A stretch of 64,000 bases of DNA from the NCBI GenBank assembly GCA_934476675.1, contig CAKSOE010000011.1:3274-67273 (forward strand), written 5' to 3'. Positions 43,724 through 53,993 of the stretch are shown one piece after another (the stretch's first letter is position 1; every line of letters starts with the position of its first letter). The translations under genes were made by a program, and so were the position numbers. The notes beneath the pieces are model-generated. The model was not told where the DNA came from. It did not search any database and saw only the letters and a list, made by a program, of their open reading frames with translations. Source of the stretch: an uncultured Clostridia bacterium (GTDB taxonomy: Bacteria > Bacillota > Clostridia > UBA1381).

Positions 43724-45460
43724 ATGTTAAAAAAGCTTATATCCATTTATTTTATCTTAACGCTGATGTGCGGATTGATGAATCCTGTTGTCAAAGCCGC
43801 CAAACCGGCTGATATATATCTTCCGGGCTGGACCGTTTCCTTTAATGAGGACGGAACAAACGATACCAAAGGGGAAGCGTTTGTTGATAGTTCCGAAAAA
43901 CATACGGGAGAAAATTCCGTCAAATTGGTTTTTAAATCCTCACAGGGAACTAACCGCTATGTAACATTAAAAAGCGAAAAAATCCCGCTCAAAGGCGGTA
44001 CGACATACAAATTTGGTTTTTGGGTAAAGTTGGGGGCGTCCACTCGTCTTTTATCGGTAAGATTAAACTGGGGAGCAAAAAATCTTCTGACCGATAAAAA
44101 CGGAAAAACAAAATACGGAACTACTTCTAAGGTTGACTGGGAATATTACGAATACAGCTACACACCGGAGACGGACGCATCGGAGAGTCTGCTGTTCATG
44201 ATAGAGGGATATTCATCGAATGGTGCATGGATTGATGATGCAGAGGTTTATGAGTGTGACGGCAGCGGAAATAAAATCGGAAAAAATATGCTGGCAAATC
44301 CGGGATTTGAGCAGACAGGCAACATGGCTGCAATTGAAATGAATTACTGGACGGCTGCGTTTAATAATGCCGATACATCTGCGGCAGGCGGATATGCAGC
44401 GGGAGATGCGGCAATCATGCAGAATGAAAACGGAGGCCATTCGCTCAACGTAAGTTTTCCGATGATGGCTAAGAGTAACCGTTATATGGTAATAAAGAGT
44501 ATGCCGTTAAATTTTGACGCTGATAAAAAATATAAGTGGGAATTTTCCATGAAATCGGCGGACAGAAAAAAGATAGGTGTACGTATAGGCTGGAAAACGG
44601 ACAGAACAAATATAATTCCGGAAAACAGCGAATGGGCACGATATAGCGGAATATGCTCTCCATCGGGAATGCAGCAGCTTTTGATTATTGTGGAGGATTA
44701 TTCACCTAACGGAATCATGATTGATGATGCGGCAATTTATGAATGTGATGACAACGGAAACGCTCTGAGCGAAAACATTCTTCCCAATCCGGATTTTGAG
44801 GATAATGATATTCTTATGGAGGTACAGCAGCTAAATGTTGACAGAAAAAATGATAGTCTTACATTTACATGGCAAAATCCCGATTACGCGAATTATACAG
44901 AAATTTTGCTGTATGAAATAAATGCGGAAAACGGGCTGAATCTGTCGGGAACGGCACAGAGAACCGATACATCATCGATTGTGCTTTCAAACCTGACCGA
45001 TATACCGCAAAAACGCTACGTCATAAAAACAGCTTATCCTGCTGCAGAGTATGAGTCGGAGGGGATTTCAATCGGAGCTTATCTGGCGGAGAAGCCGTGC
45101 TTTGATCTTCTCGAAAGCGCGGAACCGTCGGCTGACGGAGAATTTACGGTTTTAAAAGAGAATATAAAAGCTCTTGAAAAAGGGTACATAAGAGCGAGCG
45201 TAAATATTGCAAACAATTACATGGGCGAAAGTTTTAAACCGACGCTGCTGGCTGCTCTCTATAATAGTGAAAGTTTATGTGATATTCAGACGGTCAGCAG
45301 TTATGTTAAAGAAGGAGATACTCTGAACGGAGCGCCGGAGACATTTGGGTTAATATTTAATGTTCCGGATTTGGAAAACGGCAATTACAGCATAAAAGTG
45401 TTTATATGGAATGATGAAACAATGGTGCCGCTTTCCAATAATGTGCCGATATTGAATTAA
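43724..45460 (+). CDS. Secreted protein with two carbohydrate-binding-like modules
   Basis: The 578-residue product has a signal peptide (1-26), two copies of the shared module (about 35-205 and 210-368; 'WIDDAEVYECDGSGNKIGKN' and 'MIDDAAIYECDDNGNALSEN'), an FN3-like domain (about 372-455) and the same C-terminal beta domain as the 39767 gene product (ending 'KVFIWNDETMVPLSN'). No catalytic or SLH part. GAGGTG lies 9 bases before the ATG at 43724. Its double module suggests avidity for an extended polymer. Confidence 0.78.
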   Translation: MLKKLISIYFILTLMCGLMNPVVKAAKPADIYLPGWTVSFNEDGTNDTKGEAFVDSSEKHTGENSVKLVFKSSQGTNRYVTLKSEKIPLKGGTTYKFGFWVKLGASTRLLSVRLNWGAKNLLTDKNGKTKYGTTSKVDWEYYEYSYTPETDASESLLFMIEGYSSNGAWIDDAEVYECDGSGNKIGKNMLANPGFEQTGNMAAIEMNYWTAAFNNADTSAAGGYAAGDAAIMQNENGGHSLNVSFPMMAKSNRYMVIKSMPLNFDADKKYKWEFSMKSADRKKIGVRIGWKTDRTNIIPENSEWARYSGICSPSGMQQLLIIVEDYSPNGIMIDDAAIYECDDNGNALSENILPNPDFEDNDILMEVQQLNVDRKNDSLTFTWQNPDYANYTEILLYEINAENGLNLSGTAQRTDTSSIVLSNLTDIPQKRYVIKTAYPAAEYESEGISIGAYLAEKPCFDLLESAEPSADGEFTVLKENIKALEKGYIRASVNIANNYMGESFKPTLLAALYNSESLCDIQTVSSYVKEGDTLNGAPETFGLIFNVPDLENGNYSIKVFIWNDETMVPLSNNVPILN

Positions 45461-45476
45461 CAGCAACAGATACAAT

Positions 45477-45506
45477 ACCGGAGCGGAATTTTATTTCCGC
45501 TCTGGT
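45477..45506 (+). other. 12-bp intergenic hairpin without T-run
   Basis: ACCGGAGCGGAA (45477-45488) pairs fully (one G-T) with TTCCGCTCTGGT (45495-45506), loop TTTTAT. No T-run follows, so it may protect or process the mRNA of the importer segment instead of ending it. Confidence 0.7.
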
Positions 45507-45536
45507 ATGACCATAGATACAGTGGAGGTATGGGCT

Positions 45537-48500
45537 ATGTTGAAAAACAGAAATAGAATGTGTTCGCTTGCTTTAACGATGATAACCATGTTAAGTATTT
45601 TTTGCCCTGTGTTTGCAAATACGGCGGCAGAGGCGGCGAATACCAAAATTACGGGCTGGACATTCGGAATATCAAACAATGCGGATGCTTCGTGTGAGCT
45701 TGACAGTGAAGTTAAGCTGAACGGAGGAATGTCGGCGCATATGAAAAACAACAGTTCACAGCGTTCAAATGTTTATGCCGTTTTAAAAACCCCCGTAAGC
45801 GTTGAAAAAGGAAAGACATATGTATACAGCTTTTGGGCAAAGGCATATAAAGCTTCGGGGATAGGCTGCAACCTGAGCTTTAACGAAAGAAAATCACTGA
45901 CACCGGTAGGCGGTACGTATGACTGGACTCATTTCAGCTTTGAGTATACTCATACCGGCGGAAATACATCTTTAACATTCCAGTTCCTGCTGGAAAACAG
46001 AGTAAAGGATTTTTGGGTTGATGATGTTGAATTTTATGAAAAGGGCGAGGACGGTAATCCTACGGGAAAAAATCTGATTTCAAATTCGGGATTTGAAGCC
46101 GATTTTTCGGGTACGGCATTAGATACGGAAGCACAGAAAATCAGATATGCAAATATGACGGGAAATAATTTTGATTACAAACAGTATATGCAAACCTACG
46201 GATGTGTAAATTACGCTCCGGTTCTGCCGAGCGTGAACATTACGGTGGACGGCAGTCTTGACGATTGGGAGAACAGCGCATACGGAAGTGTGCAGATGCC
46301 TTCGACAAACAGCCAGCTTACGGTCAATAAGGAATATTCGGGAAAAGACGATATATATTCGTCAGCAAAAATCGCATATGACAGTGAATATATATATTTC
46401 GGAATAGAAGTAACCGATGATATTCATTTCCCCGTTACGGATCCGCAGGCATTAAAAAATATGTGGAGAGGCGACAGTGTACAAATTGTACTCAGCGAAA
46501 TGATTGACAGCTACGGTACGGAATATATCTTTGCATATTCAGGTGACGGAGTTCCGTATATATACCAGGCAAACTGCACGGAAGAACAGCTTAAAACAAT
46601 AAAGTTTAACGGTGCAAGAGCGGATAATAAAACAATTTATGAAATTGCAATACCGTGGAAGCTGGATTTTGAAGCAGTACCAAAGGAAATGCTGTTTGAT
46701 ATGGTAGTCAATGATAATGACGGAGACGGCAGAGATTGTTTTCTCGAATTGGCTCCGGGAGTGACTGCGAACAAAAGCAACCGCTATTTTCCGAAGCTTA
46801 CATTGGTCGAAAAGAGCGAAGAATGCTTTGCATGGACAGAGGGTGACAAAACGGTATATGAGAATAATGACAATGAGTTTTTCGTGTATATTTATAACCC
46901 GAACGAAACAAGCGTTAACGTGAATGTTGATATTGCCGAGCTGAATTTTACTAAGTCAGTCGAGCTGCCGCCGAAAAAGACGGTAAGGCAGACCATACCC
47001 ATTACCCTGACGGAATGCGGCTCGCACAATGCCGGGGTTTCGGTCAAGTCTGCAAATGGCAGTGAAATCATCGTTAATCATGAATTCAGTATAATTCACA
47101 GTGCAGAATATTATGAAGAGAAGCTGAACAAATTTAAAAGTAATAATCTGCCTAAGATAAATAAGCTTTTAAAACAATGTGAGAGTGCGAAAATACCGAC
47201 GGATTACGAAACGGTTAACTATACCGTCATGCAAAGGTTTACCGATGATGCGATTGCAGATGCGGCAGACGGAAAAACCGAACTTTTGGATTATGTGCTG
47301 AGATGCTTAAACGAATTGTATGACGAAGCAAAGAATAATTTGGAAAATTATCTAAATAACAATAAAAGAGCGCTTGTAACACCGAGATATATTACGGGCA
47401 ATACGGAACTTGAAAACCGTTCAATTATAGGAAATACCTCCAATGCGATTACCGGAAAGGAAAAGCAGCGGACGGTGTTTATGACGGGATACGGTCATTT
47501 TAAAGACGTCAGAACAGATATTCCGAATTTCAAGGGTTACGGAACAAATATCATTCAGATTGAACTCGGACCGCAGAATGTATTGCGCAAGGGCAGCAAC
47601 GGAGAATTTAATATATCAAATTATGATTTAACAAACGATATATGCAAAACGCTTGAAAATGCCGAGAAAAACAATATTGCGGTAAATCTGCTGCTTTCTC
47701 CGCATTATTTCCCAAGCTGGATTACGCAGATGTTTCCGGAGGTAAAGCACGGAAACGACGGCGGATTTATAAAGTATAATATTTACAGTGAGAAAGCAAA
47801 GGAGGCAATAGAGCTTTATTTAAGAACGGTTATTCCGGCAGTAAAGGACTATAAATCGCTGCACAGCATCTGTCTCAGTAACGAGCCTGTGTTCTATTCA
47901 AATCTTGATGAATACAATCTGACGTTCTGGCACGATTATCTGAAAGAAATGTATACCGATGTGAATGAACTGAACAGTGTGTACGGCACAGCATATACAA
48001 GCTTTGATGAAGTGCCTATGCCGTCAGATGTTGAGGGGAGTGCGCATTTTTATGACTGGATGGTGTTTAATAACAGAATGTTTGCCGATTGGCATTCATG
48101 GATGGCGGACATCGTGCATGAGCTTGCGCCGGACATTCCGCTGCACTCAAAGGTAATGAATATGCTTGAAGATGACGGACGTCACAGAAAGTTTTTGAAA
48201 AACGGAACAGACCCGGAAATGTTTGCCGAATTTTCGGATTATATGGGCTGTGACGCATCGAATTATTTTTACCAGAACATTGACGGCAGCGGCAGCGGAA
48301 TTATTACAAAAATGAAATGGTACGATTTGCTTGAATCCATGAAAAATGCTCCGGTGTTTAACTCTGAGGATCATATAATCAGTATAGACGATAATAACTT
48401 CGGCAGTGAGGGTGCAGAGCATTTTAATTCGGATTTATGGCAGGGTGCGATTCACGGCAGAAGCGCCGCTACGCTTTGGGTATGGGCAAAAGATACCACC

Positions 48501-49304
48501 GGCAAGCAAAAAGACAGATTGCTGGAAAGACCGGATATTGTTGCGGCTGTCGGAAAAACAAATCTGGATTTAAACAGATTGAGTAATGAAGTAACGGCAT
48601 TTCAGAATCAAAAAGCCGAAACAGCAATATTGTATTCAATGACGGCATGGACATATTCAAAGCAATATATGGACGCATTGGATAAAGCATACAGAGCTGC
48701 CGTTTACAGCGGACAAAAGGTACGTTTTGTGACGGAAAAGCAGATTAAAGAAGGACAGTTAAAGGATATAAAGGTACTGCTTGTTCCCGATGTTAAAAAC
48801 GCATGGGAAACAACACTGACAGGGGTAGACGAATTTATTCAAAACGGCGGAAAAACAATCATTCTGGGTAATGATGCTTTCACAAATGACGAGCATAATA
48901 AACCGCTGTCGGCGGACGTAAGAGACCGTGTCATGAAAAACGCGACGGTTATACCGATAGAAACCGACGGAAAATATACAATAACCGCTCCTTTGCCGCA
49001 GGAGGTAAGAAAGGAAATTTTCAAAGCATATTCCGATAGCGGAACAGACGGCGTTATGCTGATTGATGAAACGACAGGCGAGCCGGTATATGATGTTGAA
49101 TGGCGATGTGCGGAATATAACGGTAAACTGCACATTAATATGTGTAATTACAATTGGAAAGAGCCTAAAAAAATCAGAATTGAAATAAACGGCAAAAAAG
49201 CGAATGTAATAAAAGAGATTATTAAAAATGAAAAACTGAATGATGCAAGCTTTGAACTGCAACCATTCAGCCCCAAACTGATAACGGCAGAAATCCCTAA
49301 ATAA
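45537..49304 (+). CDS. Large secreted GH42-like glycosidase with CBM9-like domain
   Basis: The 1255-residue product has a signal peptide (1-27), the shared module (about 38-195), a CBM9-like domain (about 215-425; 'VDGSLDDWENSAYGSV', 'IYFGIEVTDDIH'), a beta domain, and a clan-A barrel (about 610-1010). The barrel has a likely acid/base Glu in 'CLSNEPVFY' and a candidate nucleophile Glu in 'FNSEDH'. A GATase-like domain (about 1020-1140, 'FIQNGGKTIILGNDAF') resembles the GH42 trimerisation domain. The predicted activity is exo-beta-galactosidase-like; the family is divergent, so the substrate is open. GGAGG precedes the ATG at 45537. Confidence 0.72.
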   Translation: MLKNRNRMCSLALTMITMLSIFCPVFANTAAEAANTKITGWTFGISNNADASCELDSEVKLNGGMSAHMKNNSSQRSNVYAVLKTPVSVEKGKTYVYSFWAKAYKASGIGCNLSFNERKSLTPVGGTYDWTHFSFEYTHTGGNTSLTFQFLLENRVKDFWVDDVEFYEKGEDGNPTGKNLISNSGFEADFSGTALDTEAQKIRYANMTGNNFDYKQYMQTYGCVNYAPVLPSVNITVDGSLDDWENSAYGSVQMPSTNSQLTVNKEYSGKDDIYSSAKIAYDSEYIYFGIEVTDDIHFPVTDPQALKNMWRGDSVQIVLSEMIDSYGTEYIFAYSGDGVPYIYQANCTEEQLKTIKFNGARADNKTIYEIAIPWKLDFEAVPKEMLFDMVVNDNDGDGRDCFLELAPGVTANKSNRYFPKLTLVEKSEECFAWTEGDKTVYENNDNEFFVYIYNPNETSVNVNVDIAELNFTKSVELPPKKTVRQTIPITLTECGSHNAGVSVKSANGSEIIVNHEFSIIHSAEYYEEKLNKFKSNNLPKINKLLKQCESAKIPTDYETVNYTVMQRFTDDAIADAADGKTELLDYVLRCLNELYDEAKNNLENYLNNNKRALVTPRYITGNTELENRSIIGNTSNAITGKEKQRTVFMTGYGHFKDVRTDIPNFKGYGTNIIQIELGPQNVLRKGSNGEFNISNYDLTNDICKTLENAEKNNIAVNLLLSPHYFPSWITQMFPEVKHGNDGGFIKYNIYSEKAKEAIELYLRTVIPAVKDYKSLHSICLSNEPVFYSNLDEYNLTFWHDYLKEMYTDVNELNSVYGTAYTSFDEVPMPSDVEGSAHFYDWMVFNNRMFADWHSWMADIVHELAPDIPLHSKVMNMLEDDGRHRKFLKNGTDPEMFAEFSDYMGCDASNYFYQNIDGSGSGIITKMKWYDLLESMKNAPVFNSEDHIISIDDNNFGSEGAEHFNSDLWQGAIHGRSAATLWVWAKDTTGKQKDRLLERPDIVAAVGKTNLDLNRLSNEVTAFQNQKAETAILYSMTAWTYSKQYMDALDKAYRAAVYSGQKVRFVTEKQIKEGQLKDIKVLLVPDVKNAWETTLTGVDEFIQNGGKTIILGNDAFTNDEHNKPLSADVRDRVMKNATVIPIETDGKYTITAPLPQEVRKEIFKAYSDSGTDGVMLIDETTGEPVYDVEWRCAEYNGKLHINMCNYNWKEPKKIRIEINGKKANVIKEIIKNEKLNDASFELQPFSPKLITAEIPK

Positions 49305-49324
49305 TAATTATAAAGGATTGAAAT

Positions 49325-51901
49325 ATGAAAAATTATTTTATTAAACCGCTTGCAATAATATGCAGTATTATGCTATTATATATAGTAGATTACAGTCAGT
49401 CGGATTGCAAAGCGGCAGATACGGAAGTATCGGAAATTACGGCAAGACTGAACAAGCTTGAGGATTCTTTGCCTCGGCTTGAAGGCTTGCTTTCGGAATG
49501 TGAGACGAAAAATATTCCGACTGATTACGAAAAGGTAAATTATGCGGTTATTCAGAGATTTATAGGATATGAACGTGAGGATGCCGAAAAAGGATTTGCC
49601 GACAGAGCGGAGTATAATATTGATTATCTGGAAACGCTGTGCAGTAATACGGAAACTGTTCTTAAAGAGTATCTTTCGGGTAATAAAAAGGCATTTGATA
49701 TACCTCGGTATATTACCGGAAGTACAGCGGTGAACGGTTATTCGGTATGGGGGAATACGGTAAACACAGCCATGAAAACCGAAAAAAGGCCGATTTCATT
49801 TATAGGCTACGGTCATTTTCAGGATGTCCGTTCGGATATTCCGAATTTTAAAAACTTCGGAACAAATATTATTCAGATTGAAATCGGACCGCATAATGTA
49901 TTGCGCAGTAAGGACGGTCAGATAAGTATTTCCGAATATGATTTGAAGAATGACATATGCAAAAATTTAGAAGCTGCACAAAATAATAATGTAGCAGTGA
50001 ATTTATTGCTGTCACCTCATTATTTCCAGGATTGGATGATTGAACTGAGCGAAGGCATGAGTCACGGTAACGATGGTGGATTCTTAAAATATAACATCTA
50101 TCATCCGAAAGCAAAGGAATTGATAGAGCTTTATTTAAGAACGGTTATTCCGGCAGTAAAGGATTATAAATCGCTGCACAGTATTTGTCTCAGTAACGAG
50201 CCTGTGTTCTATTCAAATCTTGATGAATACAATCTGACATTCTGGCACGATTATTTAAAAGAAATTTATACCGATGTGAATGAACTGAACTGCGTGTACG
50301 GCACAGCATATACAAGCTTTGATGAAGTGCCTATGCCGGCAGATGTTGAGGGCAGTGCGCATTTTTATGACTGGATGGTGTTTAACAACAGAATGTTTGC
50401 CGATTGGCATTCATGGATGGCAGGCATAATACATGAAATTGCACCGAATATTCCGCTGCATTCAAAGGTAATGAATATGGTTGAAGATGACGGACGTCAC
50501 AGAAAATTTTTGAAAAACGGAACAGATCCCGAAATGTTTGCTGAATTTTCGGATTATATGGGATGTGACGCTTCAAACTACCTTTATCAAAATACCGAAG
50601 GCAGCGGAAATGGAATTATTGCAAAGATGAAGTGGTATGATTTGCTTACATCAATGAAAAATGCTCCGGTGTTTAATTCCGAGGATCACACACTTAGTGC
50701 GCTTGACGAATTGGATTTGCGGGGAAATGCACATTTTAATGCTGATTTATGGCAGGGAGCAATTCACGGCAGAAGTGCGGCGGCTCTTTGGATTTGGCAG
50801 AGGAATACAACGGGAGAAGCGAGCGACAGAATATTAAACAGAGCCGATATTGTATCTGCGGTAGGAAAGACAAGCATGGATCTTAACAGGCTTAGCTATG
50901 AAATATCGGCATTTCAGAATCGGAAAGCCGAAACGGCAATATTGTATTCAATGACGGCATGGACATATTCAAAGCAATATATGGATGCATTGGATAAAGC
51001 ATACAGAGCCGCCGTTTACAATGGACAAAAAGTGCGTTTTGTGACGGAAAAGCAGATTAAAGAAGGGCAGTTAAAGGATATAAAGGTATTGCTTGTCCCC
51101 GATGTTAAAAACGCATGGGAAACAACCCTGACAGGAATAGACGAATTCATTCAAAACGGCGGAAAAACAATTATTCTGGGTAACGATGCTTTCACAAATG
51201 ATGAGCATAATAAACCGCTGCCGGCGGACGTAAGAGACCGCGTCATGAAAAATGCAGCGGTTATGCCGATAGAAACCGACGGAAAATATTCGGTTATATC
51301 ACCGGTTCCGTATGATATCAGAAGCAAGCTTTTTGAAATATACGAAGATATAAATTCTGACAGAGTTTTGCTCATGGATGCGGAAACAAACCAACCGATA
51401 TCCGATGTTGAATGGGGATATATAAATCAAAACGGAAAATATCTCGTAAATATGTGCAATTATAATTGGAAAGAGCCAAAGAGCGCGTATCTCACGGTAA
51501 ACGGGGAAAAGCTTGAATTAAAAACAAATCTTATCACAAATGAAACAGTGAAAAAGACAAGTATTACGCTTTCGCCGTTTGAGCCGGCGCTGATGACGGC
51601 GGTCGAAAAAAGCTGTACGCTTGAAAAACTGTGGGTAAACGGAGCAGAGTATAAAACAGACAGTGTTTCGGCAGCCGGAGAGGGCAGCATTTCGGTGAAA
51701 GCTGAGGTTTTAAACACAAAAAATCATACGGCAAAAGCCGCAATAACCGTTTGCGTAAAAAACGGAGACAGCGGCAGAGCGGAAAGTGCGGCATTTGTCA
51801 AAAAAGAGATAAAAGCGGGAGAAAAAGCAGTAATTGAAACAACTCTGAAAACTCCCGATAATTGCAAAAATGTCATAGTAAAAGCATATGTTTCGGAGTA
51901 A
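49325..51901 (+). CDS. Secreted GH42-like paralogue of the upstream glycosidase
   Basis: The 858-residue product has a signal peptide (1-32) and then the same helical linker, barrel and GATase-like parts as the upstream protein, but lacks the shared module and CBM9-like domain. The acid/base 'CLSNEPVFY' and nucleophile region 'FNSEDH' are both kept. The barrel-to-GATase portion is almost identical to the upstream protein, while the N- and C-terminal parts diverge; the C-terminus has an extra beta domain ('SVKAEVLNTKNHTAKAAITV'). It arose by tandem duplication. The start is weakly supported: AAAGGATTGAAAT before the ATG. Confidence 0.75.
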   Translation: MKNYFIKPLAIICSIMLLYIVDYSQSDCKAADTEVSEITARLNKLEDSLPRLEGLLSECETKNIPTDYEKVNYAVIQRFIGYEREDAEKGFADRAEYNIDYLETLCSNTETVLKEYLSGNKKAFDIPRYITGSTAVNGYSVWGNTVNTAMKTEKRPISFIGYGHFQDVRSDIPNFKNFGTNIIQIEIGPHNVLRSKDGQISISEYDLKNDICKNLEAAQNNNVAVNLLLSPHYFQDWMIELSEGMSHGNDGGFLKYNIYHPKAKELIELYLRTVIPAVKDYKSLHSICLSNEPVFYSNLDEYNLTFWHDYLKEIYTDVNELNCVYGTAYTSFDEVPMPADVEGSAHFYDWMVFNNRMFADWHSWMAGIIHEIAPNIPLHSKVMNMVEDDGRHRKFLKNGTDPEMFAEFSDYMGCDASNYLYQNTEGSGNGIIAKMKWYDLLTSMKNAPVFNSEDHTLSALDELDLRGNAHFNADLWQGAIHGRSAAALWIWQRNTTGEASDRILNRADIVSAVGKTSMDLNRLSYEISAFQNRKAETAILYSMTAWTYSKQYMDALDKAYRAAVYNGQKVRFVTEKQIKEGQLKDIKVLLVPDVKNAWETTLTGIDEFIQNGGKTIILGNDAFTNDEHNKPLPADVRDRVMKNAAVMPIETDGKYSVISPVPYDIRSKLFEIYEDINSDRVLLMDAETNQPISDVEWGYINQNGKYLVNMCNYNWKEPKSAYLTVNGEKLELKTNLITNETVKKTSITLSPFEPALMTAVEKSCTLEKLWVNGAEYKTDSVSAAGEGSISVKAEVLNTKNHTAKAAITVCVKNGDSGRAESAAFVKKEIKAGEKAVIETTLKTPDNCKNVIVKAYVSE

Positions 51902-51917
51902 AAGAGGGGTGTGATAT

Positions 51918-53966
51918 ATGTACGAAGCAATCAGTCCTAAATGCAGACATCTTCTGCATGGCGGAGATTACAATCCGGAGCAATGGCTGCAAAGTCCGGA
52001 GATTTTGGACGAGGATATGCGTCTCATGAAAGAGGCGGGCTGCAATGTTGTTTCGATAGGTATTTTCTCATGGGCGATGCTTGAGCCCTCCGAGGGAGTA
52101 TATGATTTTTCATGGCTGGATAATGTTATGGACAGATTGGCAGAGAATAATATTTATGCCCTATTAGCTACGCCGAGCGCATCAAGACCGGCATGGATGT
52201 CAGAAAAATATCCGGAGGTGCTGAGAGTTCAGCCCGACAGGGTAAGAGTGCTGCACGGGAGAAGGTCAAATCATTGCTATACTTCAAGAATATATCGTGA
52301 AAAAACAAGACAGATAAATGAAAAACTGGCAGAAAGATATAAAAACCATCCGGCTTTGATTATGTGGCACGTCTCAAATGAATACGGCGGAGAATGTCAT
52401 TGCGAGTTATGCCGTGAAGCATTTCGGGAGTGGTTGAAAAATAAATACCATAATGATTTAAATGAACTTAACTTAGCATGGTGGACTGCATTCTGGGGTC
52501 ACACATACAGCAGCTGGAGTCAGATAGAGCCGCCCAATACATATAACGGAGAGATAGGAATACATGGTCTTGTGCTTGACTGGAAGCGGTTTGTTACGGC
52601 ACAGACGATTGATTTTATGAAAAACGAAATTGAGCCTTTAAGAAGAATAACTCCGGATATTCCGTTAACCTCCAATTTTATGGGAGCTTATCCGGGACTT
52701 GATTATTGGAGGTTCGCACCGTATCTTGACGTAATATCCTGGGACAGTTATCCTCAATGGCATGGCAGGGAGGCAGTTTGGAAAACGGCGTGCAGAACAG
52801 GTTTTTTGCATGACCTTAACCGTTCTCTGAAAAACGGAAAGCCGTTTATGCTGATGGAGTGTGCTCCGAGTACTCCGATTCATCCGGTATCAAAATTAAA
52901 GCGCCCGGGAATGAATTTATTATCTGCAATGCAGGCGATAGCTCATGGCTCGGATACAGTCCAGTATTTCCAGTGGCGTAAGGGCAGGGGCGGTTATGAA
53001 AAGTTTCACGGAGCGGTTGTAGACCATTGCGGTCATGAAAATACGCGTGTTTTTTCGGAAGTAAAGGAAATCGGAAAAACATTAAAAGAGCTTGATTGTT
53101 TGGCTGCCGCAACAGTAAAACCGGAGGTTGCGATTATCTATGACTGGGAAAATCGCTGGGCAATAGAAGAATTTCAGGGACTCAGAAAAGATACGAGAGA
53201 TTATTTGAATACCGCTCAGAATCACTATGAGTATTTTTGGAAAAACGGTATTCCGGCAGATATTATTGAAATGGAGTGTGACTTTTCACAGTATAAGCTG
53301 CTGATTGCGCCGATGCTATATATGCTCAAGCCCGAAACGGCTCGGCGCATAGAGGAATTTACAAAAAACGGCGGTACGTTTGTTGCAACCTATCTCAGCG
53401 GAATTGCAGACCAAAATGATTTATGCTTTTTGGGAGGTTTTCCGGGACCATTAAGCGATGTTTTGGGGATTTGGTCGGAGGAAACAGACGCGTTGTACGA
53501 TCATGACAAAAATTACGTAGATACCGATTGCCGCAGCTTTTTCAAGAGACAGCAGCGTTATGAAGTGAAGCTTTATTGTGACCTTATACACACAAAAACA
53601 GCCAAAACATTAGCAGTATACGAAAAAGACTTTTATGCCGGCAGACCTGCTGTGACTGTAAACGATTTCGGAAAAGGTCAGGCGTATTATATTGCATTCA
53701 GAAGCGATACCGACTTTTTGAATGACTTTTATGCGGCTTTGGATGATAAGCTTTGTCTTAACAGGGTGATTGACTATCTTCCCGAGGGCGTGACGGCGCA
53801 AGTGCGAAAAAATGATAAGGAAGAATATATATTTCTTCTTAATTTTACAGAGATTCCGCAAAAGGTCAGAATCGGCAATGGTAAACTGTTTAACCTGCTG
53901 ACAAAAAAAGAAATAACAAAAGAAATTATTTTAGATAAGTACGAAGCGGCGGTTTTCAGACGATAA
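51918..53966 (+). CDS. GH42 beta-galactosidase
   Basis: The 682-residue cytoplasmic enzyme removes beta-linked galactose from short galacto-oligosaccharides. Standard GH42 layout: 'HGGDYNPEQWL' near residue 14, the acid/base Glu in 'WHVSNEYGGECH' near 157, the nucleophile Glu in 'MLMECAPST' near 316, then the trimerisation domain and a short C-terminal beta domain. The Cys cluster near 160-170 (ECHCELC) is the usual zinc site. AGGGGTG lies upstream. It would finish galactan side chains imported by the LplABC-type system. Confidence 0.93.
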   Translation: MYEAISPKCRHLLHGGDYNPEQWLQSPEILDEDMRLMKEAGCNVVSIGIFSWAMLEPSEGVYDFSWLDNVMDRLAENNIYALLATPSASRPAWMSEKYPEVLRVQPDRVRVLHGRRSNHCYTSRIYREKTRQINEKLAERYKNHPALIMWHVSNEYGGECHCELCREAFREWLKNKYHNDLNELNLAWWTAFWGHTYSSWSQIEPPNTYNGEIGIHGLVLDWKRFVTAQTIDFMKNEIEPLRRITPDIPLTSNFMGAYPGLDYWRFAPYLDVISWDSYPQWHGREAVWKTACRTGFLHDLNRSLKNGKPFMLMECAPSTPIHPVSKLKRPGMNLLSAMQAIAHGSDTVQYFQWRKGRGGYEKFHGAVVDHCGHENTRVFSEVKEIGKTLKELDCLAAATVKPEVAIIYDWENRWAIEEFQGLRKDTRDYLNTAQNHYEYFWKNGIPADIIEMECDFSQYKLLIAPMLYMLKPETARRIEEFTKNGGTFVATYLSGIADQNDLCFLGGFPGPLSDVLGIWSEETDALYDHDKNYVDTDCRSFFKRQQRYEVKLYCDLIHTKTAKTLAVYEKDFYAGRPAVTVNDFGKGQAYYIAFRSDTDFLNDFYAALDDKLCLNRVIDYLPEGVTAQVRKNDKEEYIFLLNFTEIPQKVRIGNGKLFNLLTKKEITKEIILDKYEAAVFRR

Positions 53967-53993
53967 ACCGATTTGCGGAAATGTGGTGTGTGT

